The notes beneath the pieces were generated by a model, which was not told where the DNA came from, did not search any database, and saw nothing but the letters and a program-made list of their open reading frames with translations. This document shows, piece after piece, positions 1 to 7,848 of a DNA stretch of 64,000 bases. The stretch comes from Listeria welshimeri serovar 6b str. SLCC5334 (GTDB taxonomy: Bacteria; Bacillota; Bacilli; Lactobacillales; Listeriaceae). Position 1 is the stretch's first letter; the number at the start of each line of letters is the position of its first letter. The stretch is taken from positions 124,001-188,000 of the forward strand of contig NC_008555.1 of NCBI RefSeq assembly GCF_000060285.1, written 5' to 3'. A program made the translations under genes and the position numbers.

Positions 1-123
1 AATAAACCAGTGCCATCAGAACCTGGAAGCGTAAAATATGTAAATGAAAAAACTGGAACGTCTGTATTTGTTAACCCTGAAACAAATACAGTTGTTGGAA
101 TATGGCCTCAAAAATTTAAATAG
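1..123 (+). CDS. C-terminal end of a toxin-like protein (5' truncated)
   Basis: An open frame enters at base 1 and gives 40 residues before TAG. The visible tail contains VNEKTGTSVFVNPETN and ends in WPQKFK. This looks like the last strands of a secreted polymorphic-toxin tip: a lysine-rich, Thr/Val-alternating strand pair followed by a basic end. The body of the protein lies outside the window, so the family cannot be named. The following gene starts 14 bases later behind its own AGGAG, the usual toxin-then-immunity layout. The reading as a toxin is inference from this context and from the LXG-type remnant 0.9 kb downstream. Confidence 0.5.
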   Translation, partial: NKPVPSEPGSVKYVNEKTGTSVFVNPETNTVVGIWPQKFK

Positions 124-137
124 TAAGGAGTATAATT

Positions 138-575
138 TTGAAAATAAAAAAAATATTACCACAAACAATAAAAAGTGAAATTTCTTTTATAGATGAAATT
201 AAAAATTTTGATATTGTAACTGAAAAAATGAATGACGATTTCTACACCTACAGATTAGGAAGTAACGTTATGATGTGGTTGAATGATGAAGGGGTAATCG
301 GGGAGATAGAGTGCATTTTCCCTGCGCAAACAGATAATTTAATCACCTTATGGGAAGAAAAAAATACTGTAGTACAAAATGGATTTCCGATGATTGATAC
401 TGATACTGTTGAGAACAAACCTTTTATTCCAAAAGTAAGAGTTTTTAACCATGGTGATTATTTTATACTATATTTCAGTAATATGTATAAATACGATAAA
501 GAAATTATTTCTGAAAAACTTACTTTTTATATTAATGATACAGAATTAATTGCAATTAAAGCGGAATTAACTTGA
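138..575 (+). CDS. Hypothetical protein, candidate immunity protein
   Basis: This 145-residue protein starts at TTG, with AGGAG at 126-130 about 7 bases upstream. No signal peptide or membrane segment is visible. It is acidic, with aromatic beta-rich stretches (FYTYRLGSNVMMWL; GDYFILYFSNMYKYD). I do not recognise the family. It lies directly behind a truncated toxin-like tail and its stop overlaps the next start (TGATG). A small soluble cytoplasmic protein in this position is typical of a cognate immunity protein, but that role rests on position alone. The AT content is higher than in the core genes further along. Confidence 0.6.
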   Translation: MKIKKILPQTIKSEISFIDEIKNFDIVTEKMNDDFYTYRLGSNVMMWLNDEGVIGEIECIFPAQTDNLITLWEEKNTVVQNGFPMIDTDTVENKPFIPKVRVFNHGDYFILYFSNMYKYDKEIISEKLTFYINDTELIAIKAELT

Positions 576-925
576 TGTTGAAAAATTATTATACAGGTTT
601 CGAAGGATATCCAGAAATTGACTTTTATACTTATATAAATGGTGAAAAAACAGGTATAGAAATGTGGGAAGGCTACTTTGATAGTATTATGAATGAACTT
701 AGTCCAGTTGATGGTAGATGGGTTTCTTTAGCATATTATTATCATTTATATGAAGGTTGGCATGATGAAAGCCCATGGGTGATTCCAGATAATAAAAAAG
801 CCTTGGAACAATTTGAAACAATCGATATAAAAATATTGGACAATGTGACACAAGAGGTTATGATGAAACTAATTAAGCTATTAAAAGATAACTTAGATAA
901 CGAGATTTTTATAGAGTGTTCTTAA
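575..925 (+). CDS. Hypothetical protein, candidate immunity protein
   Basis: The ATG at 575 overlaps the TGA of the preceding gene, so the two are probably translationally coupled; a TTG one codon earlier is an alternative start. The product is about 116 residues, soluble and rich in Tyr and Trp, with a conspicuous YYYHLYEGWHDESPWVIP stretch near the middle. That pattern looks like a small immunity or SUKH/Imm-like protein, but I cannot assign a family with confidence. The gene ends just before a strong hairpin terminator, so the toxin tail and two small genes appear to form one transcription unit. Confidence 0.55.
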   Translation: MLKNYYTGFEGYPEIDFYTYINGEKTGIEMWEGYFDSIMNELSPVDGRWVSLAYYYHLYEGWHDESPWVIPDNKKALEQFETIDIKILDNVTQEVMMKLIKLLKDNLDNEIFIECS

Positions 926-974
926 TAAAACAGAGGGAACCTTTATATATTCTAAAGGTTCCCTCTGTTTTATT
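924..974 (+). terminator. Strong bidirectional hairpin terminator
   Basis: A near-perfect inverted repeat of about 20 bp (AATAAAACAGAGGGAACCTT and its complement) surrounds an AT-rich loop and ends in TTTTATT. It separates the first toxin/immunity unit from the orphan toxin tip. Confidence 0.85.
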
Positions 975-1000
975 CAATACTTTTTGACATTTAAAGTTAA

Positions 1001-1695
1001 CTCATTCCATTCATTCTGCATATCGTGGCCGCGGGTGCTATGAAAAATGGTATAGTAGACGTAGAAGCAACGAACGCGTACAATGCCGCTGTGCTTAACG
1101 GAGAATTACCGCATGAAAGCAATGAAGCACAGGAAGAAGCCGAGTTGTTGCAGGCGGTAATTCAATCGGTGAAAGAAGGCATAGACCCGGTTACTGGACA
1201 AGAGATAAGTAAAGCGCAAGGGTTTGGTATTATAAGTGGTCTTGTTTTCCGTTATACTGTTGGAGGTTATAAAGGGAAGAAGATTAAGATTCCTAAGAAT
1301 ATATTAGATAAAATAAAGGCAGCTAAGAAAATAAAGTATATTGAATCATTGTTAACACCAGCTCAAAAGAAGAGTATTAAAAGAATTGATAACAATATAC
1401 AAAATCATTTAACAGATGGAGATTTTAGTGTAACTAAGAGAGATTTGGAAGGTAATCCTGTACCAAAAAAGGACAACCTGGAAAAAATTGGAATCATTTA
1501 GATGAAATGCTTAACACCTACCAATCGCTTAATAATTCTACGAAGAGTATTGAAAATTCTTTAACAAATCCTAATTTAGATAAGAAAGTAAGAGTTTATT
1601 TGGAAAGTAAATTAAAAGAAGTTAATTTGCAAATAAATAAAATAGAACACCTATTTGATGATTATGGAGGTATACAAAATTGGATCAAAAAATAA
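1001..1695 (+). pseudogene. Orphan LXG-type toxin C-terminal module, split by a frameshift
   Basis: The frame opens at 1001 after a stop; GTG 1025 has no ribosome binding site. The first part, including HIVAAGAMKNGIVDVEATNA and TGQEISKAQGFGII, resembles the pre-toxin region shared by Listeria LXG (T7SS) proteins. It continues into a toxin tip and stops at 1501. The rest continues in another frame from about 1471 to 1695 (GQPGKNWNHLDEML, then NNSTKSIENSLTNPNLDKKV). One extra A in the six-A run at 1465-1470 would join the frames into a single protein containing GNPVPKKGQPGKNWNHLDEM. That sequence resembles the polymorphic toxin type 28 pattern (VPKPGGGYWDHLKEM-like). The N-terminal LXG secretion domain is absent, so this is a silent tip cassette. 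Its immunity gene overlaps the 3' end. The family assignment is from memory; the frameshift is read directly. Confidence 0.75.
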
Positions 1696-2087
1696 AGGAT
1701 ATCTATCATATAGATGACTCTTTTTCTATTGATAACGAAAAATACAATAAGTGGCTAAAATCATTGTTTAATAAAACTAAAGACGAAATTACGGAAAAGG
1801 ATGTATATACGATGCTTCTGCAACAAGAACTAGAGGATTTAGCCATTGAAAAAGCAATTGAGTTTATTAAAATAGACCCATTAACTGGAGAAATGTGGGA
1901 TGGACAACTTTTAGAACAGTTAGCAGGAATATCAGCCGATAAATTGGTAGCTTACAAAGAGGATTTGCAAAAATTAATACCTTATATAGACATTCAAATT
2001 AAGGAACCTTTATGGGATTTTGAATTTGAAAGAGAAGACTTTATATCCAGATATATGAAGTTTAAAGATAAAGTGGCTGATTTATAA
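1680..2087 (+). CDS. Candidate immunity protein for the adjacent toxin tip
   Basis: A 135-residue soluble, acidic, helix-rich protein starting at TTG 1680, with GGAGG at 1666-1670 inside the end of the toxin frame. It overlaps that frame by 16 bases, tight coupling typical of toxin and immunity genes. There is no signal peptide or membrane segment. Sequence features include IKIDPLTGEMWDGQLLEQLAGISADKL in the middle (not a motif I can name) and many Asp/Glu, suited to binding a basic toxin tip. Its intact frame beside a broken toxin suggests that it is kept for protection against siblings, or has not yet decayed. Confidence 0.6.
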   Translation: MDQKIKDIYHIDDSFSIDNEKYNKWLKSLFNKTKDEITEKDVYTMLLQQELEDLAIEKAIEFIKIDPLTGEMWDGQLLEQLAGISADKLVAYKEDLQKLIPYIDIQIKEPLWDFEFEREDFISRYMKFKDKVADL

Positions 2088-2113
2088 GATGTGTATTGAA
2101 GAGGTTTACTAGC

Positions 2114-2479
2114 ATGCTTACAAATAACAAAATGGAAAATATCAAGAATGTAATTAAATTAGTAGAAGAATATTTCTCTTCCTCTGTTTCTAGTTTTCAA
2201 GTAGAAACAGAGGAAGACGCACAAGAATTTTTTATTGATTGTCTAATTTATAGAAGTTATTGGATTCAACTTAGTTTGACTGATGTTGAAAAAGGCGGAG
2301 TTTTTAATATTGATGTGTCAATTGGTAAAAATACTGCTCTTTACTCTCTTATTGAGAATGGGGAAGATTTATCTATATATTTTGATAAAGATTCAGTATA
2401 CAAAAATCTTACCATCCTAGATAACTATCTAAAATGGAGAATGACTGATGAGCAAAAGAGAACATTTAATATTTTATAA
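2114..2479 (+). CDS. Hypothetical small protein, candidate orphan immunity protein
   Basis: I chose ATG 2114 because GAAGAGG at 2099-2104 sits 9 bases upstream; a TTG at 2096 would place that motif inside the gene. The product is 121 residues, soluble, with an amphipathic first helix (MENIKNVIKLVEEYFSS) and a beta-rich middle (FIDCLIYRSYWIQLSLTDVEKGGVFNIDVSIG). No family is recognised. It follows the previous immunity-like gene by 26 bases and is probably a second, orphan immunity gene in the same array. A protein-like stretch continues in the +1 frame beyond its stop to about 2549, so the 3' end may also carry a frameshift. Confidence 0.5.
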   Translation: MLTNNKMENIKNVIKLVEEYFSSSVSSFQVETEEDAQEFFIDCLIYRSYWIQLSLTDVEKGGVFNIDVSIGKNTALYSLIENGEDLSIYFDKDSVYKNLTILDNYLKWRMTDEQKRTFNIL

Positions 2480-2572
2480 AATAAATTTAGTTAATTTAAT
2501 TACGAAAGCTGAAGAGGGCAAACCTCTGGTTATTCATCACAGTTTTTGAAGGATTTAATAACTTTATACAAC

Positions 2573-2610
2573 AAAAAAGCCAGTAATTTTAAAAATTGCT
2601 GGCTTTTTTC
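2573..2610. terminator. Bidirectional terminator between toxin region and oppA-like gene
   Basis: AAAAAAGCCAG and its complement CTGGCTTTTTT flank an ATTTTAAAAAT palindrome. Runs of A and T on both sides allow termination of convergent transcripts. Confidence 0.85.
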
Positions 2611-2621
2611 AAACTGGCGAA

Positions 2622-4277
2622 TTACTTCTCCACCTGAATAAACTTGTAACTATAAGGCGAACCAAAAGCGTGTTTTTGTACACCTGAGATATCTGTACGT
2701 TGCAGGACTGCTGTTTGATGTTGGTATAGTGGTAAAATCGCCGCGTCATCATCAAGCAAGACTTTCTCAGAAGATACAAATGCATTCCACCGTTCTTCTG
2801 GCTTAGTAGCAAGTGTTGTATCAGTTGATTTTACGAGTTTATCATAAGCAGGACTATTATAGCTCATATGATTATTAAAGTAATCAGATAAGAATAGACT
2901 GCTATATGTCCATGGATCCTTGAAGTCAGGCATCCAAGCGGCTAGTGATAAATCGTAATTACCATCAGAAGTTAGCTGAGTCGCACTCTTAGAAGGCATA
3001 TTTTTCACTTTAATCGTAACACCTGGCAAATTATCTTCAAATTGCGCTTTCAAATAAGCGAAAATGGTTTTCGTTGTTTCTTGGTCATCGCCAAGCAGTT
3101 CGATAGTGACTTTGTTAGTGCCAAGTTCTTTTTGTGCTTGTTTCCAATATTTTAAAGCTTCTTCTTTGTTATAGACTAAATGGTCGCCGCTATCTGTGCG
3201 GAAATCAGCGCCCGTTGTTGGGTTTTGGACGAAATCTTTTGGTAGAAGGCCGTTCGCTGGGAATGAACCATCACCAAGAATACGATCCGTTAATTGTTTT
3301 TTATCAACGGCTAAATTAAGCGCATGGCGTAAAGAGTTATTCGCCAGTGGAGTCGTTTTACCGTCACGTTTTTGGTTCATACGCAGATAACTTATAAGCG
3401 CATCTTTTTCGGTTTGGAAGTCTTTTTTATCTTTGTATTGTTTAGCGAAATCACCTGAAAGTGGCACGCGGTCAGCCTCATTTGTATTATAAAGGTTCAC
3501 GCCAGCATTAATATCTTTCGCAACTTGGACATCAATTTCGTTTACTTTGACATTATCTTTATCCCAATATTGGTCGTTTTTCGCATAAGTCCATTTGTTC
3601 GTAATATTTCCGCCCCAATCCTTCATAACAAAAGGTCCATTGTACAAAGTATGCGCACTATCCGTACCATATTTGTCACCTTGTTTTTTCACATAACTTT
3701 CTTTTTGTGGGAAAAAAGTTTCAAAAGAAAGCAGTGAAATGAAGTATGGAACTGGTTTTTTAAGTGTGATTTCGAGGGTTGTTGGGTCCGTTGCAACAAC
3801 ACCGAGGTCGGTTACAGGTAATTTTCCTTCATTGATTTCGGTTGCGTTTTTGATGGAATCTTTGAATAGAGCAGAGTATCCTGGTGCGGTTTTTGGATCA
3901 ACGGCACGGCGCCACGCATAGACGAAATCATCTGCAGTTACTTGAGAACCATCAGACCATTTCGCATTTTTCTTTAATTTAATCTTATATTTCGTTTGGT
4001 CAGCGCTGATTTCTGGCATTCCATCAGCAACCCCAGGAACAAAGTTATCTTTTTGATCAAGTGTGTATAATCCCTCGAAGACTTGGTTTTGTGCGGTGAA
4101 GCTAGCAAAGTCTTCCTCAGCTGTCGTATTTAAAGTCAGTAATTCACTGGTTTCAAGAAATTTAATTTTGTCCGGGGAAGTTTTAGCAGTAGACTTTTCA
4201 TTGTCATTTCCGCAAGCTGTAAGTAAAAGTACTGTCAAAATGGCAAAAATAGGCAATGTTTTCTTTAAAAAATGCAT
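2622..4277 (-). CDS. Oligopeptide ABC transporter substrate-binding lipoprotein
   Basis: A 551-residue OppA/DppE family (SBP_bac_5) solute-binding lipoprotein that captures peptides outside the membrane. The start at 4277 is set by AGGGGAG just upstream and gives a short signal peptide, MHFLKKTLPIFAILTVLLL, with lipobox LTAC. Family landmarks: VFEGLYTL near residue 60, KWSDGSQVTADDFVYAW, YNGPFVMKDW, and ALNLAVDKKQL for the ligand-binding lobes. No permease or ATPase is adjacent, so it must feed a transporter encoded elsewhere (for example Opp). It appears equivalent to lmo0152 and is paralogous to the lipoprotein at 14068-15717. It diverges from the zinc operon and has a good promoter at 4312-4340. 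Confidence 0.93.
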   Translation of the reverse strand: MHFLKKTLPIFAILTVLLLTACGNDNEKSTAKTSPDKIKFLETSELLTLNTTAEEDFASFTAQNQVFEGLYTLDQKDNFVPGVADGMPEISADQTKYKIKLKKNAKWSDGSQVTADDFVYAWRRAVDPKTAPGYSALFKDSIKNATEINEGKLPVTDLGVVATDPTTLEITLKKPVPYFISLLSFETFFPQKESYVKKQGDKYGTDSAHTLYNGPFVMKDWGGNITNKWTYAKNDQYWDKDNVKVNEIDVQVAKDINAGVNLYNTNEADRVPLSGDFAKQYKDKKDFQTEKDALISYLRMNQKRDGKTTPLANNSLRHALNLAVDKKQLTDRILGDGSFPANGLLPKDFVQNPTTGADFRTDSGDHLVYNKEEALKYWKQAQKELGTNKVTIELLGDDQETTKTIFAYLKAQFEDNLPGVTIKVKNMPSKSATQLTSDGNYDLSLAAWMPDFKDPWTYSSLFLSDYFNNHMSYNSPAYDKLVKSTDTTLATKPEERWNAFVSSEKVLLDDDAAILPLYQHQTAVLQRTDISGVQKHAFGSPYSYKFIQVEK

Positions 4278-4311
4278 GATTTTCTCCCCTTCTATCCGTG
4301 TATTTATCGTT

Positions 4312-4340
4312 ATTATAAGTATTCCGATAAGATAAGTCAA
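4312..4340 (-). promoter_or_regulatory. SigA promoter of the oppA-like gene
   Basis: On the minus strand, TTGACT (4340-4335) and TATAAT (4317-4312) are separated by 17 bases, about 35 bases upstream of the oppA-like start. Confidence 0.7.
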
Positions 4341-4468
4341 ATTAATAGATTTGGAAAAAACAGCTTGACGTTCCAAAAATCCCATGATAAGATATTTTGT
4401 GCAAATAAGAATGATTACGTTTTGCGATGCGTAATCGAAATGTACATACTATAGTTTTAAGTTTTAAA

Positions 4469-4483
4469 TCGTAATCATTACGA
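4469..4483 (+). promoter_or_regulatory. Zur box (zinc-responsive operator)
   Basis: TCGTAATCATTACGA is a perfect 15-base palindrome that matches the Zur operator of Bacillus and Listeria. It lies between a likely -10 (TACTAT, 4447-4452) and the zinA start at 4499. Zinc-loaded Zur would block the operon here. Additional half-sites (ATTACG at 4413, CGTAAT at 4430) lie upstream. Confidence 0.85.
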
Positions 4484-4498
4484 AAAAGGAGAGATAAT

Positions 4499-5464
4499 AT
4501 GAAGAAATGGTCGTTTATAGTTGTAGCAGTGTTAACATTCGCTTTAGTTTTGGCGGGATGTGGTGCTAGTAGCGATAAAGTAAGTGGGGATAAGGACAAG
4601 CTTAAAATAGTGACCACTTTTTATCCTATGTATGATTTTACCAAGAATGTGGCGGGAGACAAGGCTTCTATTGAAATGTTGATTGATGCTGGAACAGAGC
4701 CGCATGATTACGAACCAAGTGCAAAAGATATTGCCAAAATCGAAGCAGCAGATGTATTTGTTTATAACAGTGAAGACATGGAAACATGGGTGCCAAGCGT
4801 GCTTAAAAGCTTAGACTCAAAAAAATTGACCGTGATTGATGCTAGTAAAGGAATTCAGCTTGTAGAAGGAACCGAAGAAGAAGAACATCATGACCACGAA
4901 GAAGAAGGGCACGATCATGATCATGAAGAAGCGCACCATCACGAACATGATCCACACGTATGGCTAAGTCCAGTTCTTGCCCAACAAGAAGTAACCAATA
5001 TCCAGAATGGTTTAACTAAAGCGGATAAAACAAATGCAGATACATATGAAAAGAATGCAGCAAATTACAATGACAAACTAAAAGCCCTTGATGGCAAATT
5101 TAAAACAGCTTTTGAAGGAGCGAAACAACGCGATTTTGTAACCCAACATGCCGCATTTCAGTATTTAGCAAAAGAATATAATCTTCACCAAGTAGCAATA
5201 GCCGGACTTTCACCTGACCAAGAACCAAGCCCTGCACGTTTAGCAGAATTACAAAAATACGTGAAAGACAACAACATCAGTACTATTTATTTTGAAGAAG
5301 TAGCTTCCCCTAAAGTAGCGGAAACGCTTGCTAATGAAACTGGCGCAAAATTAGAAGTGTTAAGTCCAATTGAAGGAATTACTGACAAAGAACAGAAAAA
5401 AGGTATGGATTACATTGCTTATATGGGACAAAATCTAAAAGCCTTACAAAAAACAATTAAATAA
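4499..5464 (+). CDS. zinA: Zinc-binding lipoprotein of ABC transporter
   Basis: A 321-residue cluster A-I (ZnuA/AdcA) metal-binding lipoprotein. The signal peptide ends in lipobox LAGC. The family N-terminus KIVTTFYPMYDFTKNVAGD and the metal-site region PHDYEPSAKDI are present. A His/Asp-rich loop at about residues 130-155 (many HDHE repeats) precedes HVWLSP, and further ligands sit in QHAAFQYLAKEY and YFEEVASP. The loop is typical of zinc rather than manganese carriers. The gene heads a three-gene operon behind a Zur box, so it should be induced by zinc starvation. It is equivalent to lmo0153, named zinA in L. monocytogenes work that I recall. Confidence 0.95.
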   Translation: MKKWSFIVVAVLTFALVLAGCGASSDKVSGDKDKLKIVTTFYPMYDFTKNVAGDKASIEMLIDAGTEPHDYEPSAKDIAKIEAADVFVYNSEDMETWVPSVLKSLDSKKLTVIDASKGIQLVEGTEEEEHHDHEEEGHDHDHEEAHHHEHDPHVWLSPVLAQQEVTNIQNGLTKADKTNADTYEKNAANYNDKLKALDGKFKTAFEGAKQRDFVTQHAAFQYLAKEYNLHQVAIAGLSPDQEPSPARLAELQKYVKDNNISTIYFEEVASPKVAETLANETGAKLEVLSPIEGITDKEQKKGMDYIAYMGQNLKALQKTIK

Positions 5465-5476
5465 GGAAGCGATTAA

Positions 5477-6181
5477 ATGAAATACATTGATATAGCCAAT
5501 GTTGGTTTTAAATATGAATCCGAGCCAGTACTTGAAAACATTTCTTTTCAGGTGAGTGCAGGAGAATTCATTATATTAACAGGAGAAAACGGAGCAGCTA
5601 AATCAACACTGCTCCGTATTATTCTGGGCATTTTACAACCAGGTAAAGGTTCAGTTACTTTTACTAAAAAGAATGCAGATGGCGGGCGACTTTTGATAGG
5701 TTATGTACCACAGCAAATAGCTTCGTTTAACGCCGGTTTTCCAAGTACAGTTATAGAATTAGTGAGGTCTGGTCGTTTTCCAAATGGTAAGTGGTTCAAA
5801 CGGCTCACTAAAAAAGATCATGCCCACGTCGAAAAAGCATTGAAATCTGTAGAAATGTGGGATTACCGTCATAAACGCATTGGCGAGCTATCTGGCGGTC
5901 AAAAACAGCGGATTTGTCTAGCTCGAATGTTCGCCACGGATCCTGATATTTTAATCTTGGATGAACCACAAACCGCAATGGATAAACAAAGTAAAATCCG
6001 TTTTTATGATTTATTAAAGCATGAAGCGCAGGTCCATAATAAAGCGATTTTAATGGTAACGCATGATAGTGAAGAAATGGAAGCTTATGTTGATAAACAC
6101 ATTCGCCTTGTTAGAAAGGAGGATGTATCATGGAAATGTTTCTCTATGGATTTATGCAAAGAGCCTTCCAAGCCTCAATGA
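5477..6181 (+). CDS. Zinc ABC transporter ATP-binding protein
   Basis: A 234-residue ABC ATPase that powers zinc import with the adjacent binding protein and permease. Walker A reads GENGAAKST near residue 36, with Ala in place of the third Gly. I recall this as usual in the AdcC/ZnuC group, so it need not be a defect. The signature LSGGQKQRI, Walker B DILILDEP and switch His in MVTHDSEEME are all present. The gene starts 12 bases after zinA (AAGGAAG upstream). Its last 52 bases overlap the start of the permease gene in another frame, so translation is coupled. It is part of the zinABC operon (lmo0154 equivalent). Confidence 0.95.
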   Translation: MKYIDIANVGFKYESEPVLENISFQVSAGEFIILTGENGAAKSTLLRIILGILQPGKGSVTFTKKNADGGRLLIGYVPQQIASFNAGFPSTVIELVRSGRFPNGKWFKRLTKKDHAHVEKALKSVEMWDYRHKRIGELSGGQKQRICLARMFATDPDILILDEPQTAMDKQSKIRFYDLLKHEAQVHNKAILMVTHDSEEMEAYVDKHIRLVRKEDVSWKCFSMDLCKEPSKPQ

Positions 6182-6936
6182 TTATTGCTATTATTGCACC
6201 TCTTTTAGGGGTTTTCTTAATTATACGAAGACAGTCACTGATGGCGGATACGCTTTCGCATGTATCGCTTGCGGGTGTTGCTTTAGGACTGGTTTTAAAT
6301 GTGAATCCCAGTGTGACAACTTTAATTATAGTAGTGATTGCGGCGCTTGGGATTGAGTATTTACGCGGAGTTTATGCAACTTATTCGGAGTTATCGATTG
6401 CGATACTTATGGCTGGCGGGCTTGCTGTAGCGCTAGTTTTGATGAGTTTAGATCAAGGTGGAATTACAACGAGTGTGCAGCAATATTTATTTGGTTCTAT
6501 TGTGACAATAAGCAAGGCGCAAGTTCAGTTGTTAGTGATTTTAGGTATTGCTATCATAGTACTGTTTCTTGTGTTTAAGCGGTTCATGTTTGTACTTACA
6601 TTTAGTGAAGATGTTGCGGTTGCAGAAGGAGTTCCCGTACGTTTGATTTCCCTTTTATTTAGTGTAGTTACTGGTATCGCTATTGCTGTGATAATGCCAA
6701 TAGCAGGGGCGCTTCTGGTGTCAGCACTTATTATACTACCGGCGGCAATTGGGATGCGTGTTTCGAAAGGATTTTTGATGTGTGTTATTAGTGCGATTTT
6801 AATTGGGTTAGTTGGAATGTTTTCCGGATTAGTATCTTCCTATCAGCTCGGAACTCCTCCTGGCGCAACGATTACTTTAATGTTTATTATACTTTTCATT
6901 ATTTCAACTTTCATTTTAAAAATAGTACGAAAATGA
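6130..6936 (+). CDS. Zinc ABC transporter permease
   Basis: A 268-residue membrane protein of the ABC-3 (ZnuB/AdcB) family with about seven to eight hydrophobic segments. Family landmarks include APLLGVFLIIRRQSLMADTLSHVSLAGVALG near the N-terminus and GALLVSALIILPAAIG towards the C-terminus. The start at ATG 6130 has AAAGGAGG 7 bases upstream, inside the ATPase gene, so the two frames overlap by 52 bases. It is the last gene of the zinc operon (lmo0155 equivalent). No clear hairpin terminator follows; the convergent gene ends only 4 bases away. Confidence 0.95.
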   Translation: MEMFLYGFMQRAFQASMIIAIIAPLLGVFLIIRRQSLMADTLSHVSLAGVALGLVLNVNPSVTTLIIVVIAALGIEYLRGVYATYSELSIAILMAGGLAVALVLMSLDQGGITTSVQQYLFGSIVTISKAQVQLLVILGIAIIVLFLVFKRFMFVLTFSEDVAVAEGVPVRLISLLFSVVTGIAIAVIMPIAGALLVSALIILPAAIGMRVSKGFLMCVISAILIGLVGMFSGLVSSYQLGTPPGATITLMFIILFIISTFILKIVRK

Positions 6937-6940
6937 TTTT

Positions 6941-7621
6941 TTAAATAGATACTTGGCCATTTCGAATTTTAGCATTCAATTCTTTGTTGTAGATAATCCA
7001 AGTTTTATCTTGTTTTTCAATTTGGTTAGTGATTTTTAAGTGATGCAAATCTTTGTAAAAACAACTTTTTGAAAGATTGCTATAGGAGAGTAAATGACTT
7101 GTTTTAATTTCTTGTGGAAGAATTACTTTGTCGTCATTAATAGGTGTACCATGTAGAAGCCCCATATGAAAAAATGTAAGCATAAGCTTGTCAGAAGCCG
7201 GACTATTTGCCATTAAACTTTTAAAGTAGATATGGGTAGTCTGGTTTTTCATAATGAAAAATTGAAAACCAAAGTTCTCAGGAAACATAGAGAGGAAATA
7301 TTCAATGTCTAACTTAGAATATTTATATAAGGTGCATTTAGATAAAGTTTTGAAACTGAAACGATTGACGCTTTGATCAAGTAAAGTGAAGTAGTTTAAA
7401 AATGTTCCTTTACCTTGAATAGAGTAGATTTTTGTATTTGCATTAATGTCATTTGAAAATAAGGAAATATAACCCTCTGCTACAAGAAAAATAAAATCAT
7501 CTACTTCGGCTTGTTTTGATAGTAAATAAGTATTTTTTTTAACTTCTATTTTTTCGTAGGATATTTTTCCTTCATGGGTAAGTCGAATGAATTCTTGATA
7601 ACTATATAATGTTTTAGGCAT
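6941..7621 (-). CDS. Crp/Fnr-family (PrfA-like) transcriptional regulator
   Basis: A 226-residue protein with an N-terminal cyclic-nucleotide-binding-like beta roll (DFIFLVAEGYISLFSNDINANTKIYSIQGKGTFLNYF). A long connecting helix around MFPENFGFQFFIMKNQ and a C-terminal winged-helix region (TSHLLSYSNLSKSCFYKDLHHLKITNQIEKQDKTWII) follow. Size and layout match the expanded Listeria Crp/Fnr group to which PrfA belongs; the effector is unknown. It is convergent with the zinc permease and divergent from the helicase gene. A second member of the same group lies at 18886-19545 and shares the FPENFGF motif. Confidence 0.8.
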   Translation of the reverse strand: MPKTLYSYQEFIRLTHEGKISYEKIEVKKNTYLLSKQAEVDDFIFLVAEGYISLFSNDINANTKIYSIQGKGTFLNYFTLLDQSVNRFSFKTLSKCTLYKYSKLDIEYFLSMFPENFGFQFFIMKNQTTHIYFKSLMANSPASDKLMLTFFHMGLLHGTPINDDKVILPQEIKTSHLLSYSNLSKSCFYKDLHHLKITNQIEKQDKTWIIYNKELNAKIRNGQVSI

Positions 7622-7814
7622 GATGATTACTCCAATCCTTCCTATCTAGTAATAATAATTGTATCAGAAAACACAAACACCAAAGTATTTAAAAGAGTAG
7701 TTTTTTAAGTATAAATGTTTCCAAAATGTGAAAGTTTAAAATCATATATTTTTGTATAAATGGGTGATTTTCGCAGGATAAGTTTTCATACTACAACGAA
7801 CATCAGTTCTGTGC

Positions 7815-7820
7815 TATAAT
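7815..7820 (+). promoter_or_regulatory. Extended -10 promoter of the helicase gene
   Basis: TGCTATAAT (TG plus TATAAT) lies about 28 bases before the chosen start at 7849. Transcription would begin near 7827, which rules out the upstream in-frame ATG at 7825. No good -35 is visible. Confidence 0.6.
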
Positions 7821-7848
7821 TCAAATGGATTATAGAGGAGGATTGTTG

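Noticed and set aside
2470-2549. Protein-like reading (ITKAEEGKPLVIHHSF) in the +1 frame beyond the last immunity-like gene
   Set aside because: Only about 25 codons, no start; could be a frameshifted 3' end but cannot be shown without a homologue.
3134-4454. Several plus-strand frames opposite the oppA-like gene
   Set aside because: Shadows of the leftward lipoprotein gene without ribosome binding sites.
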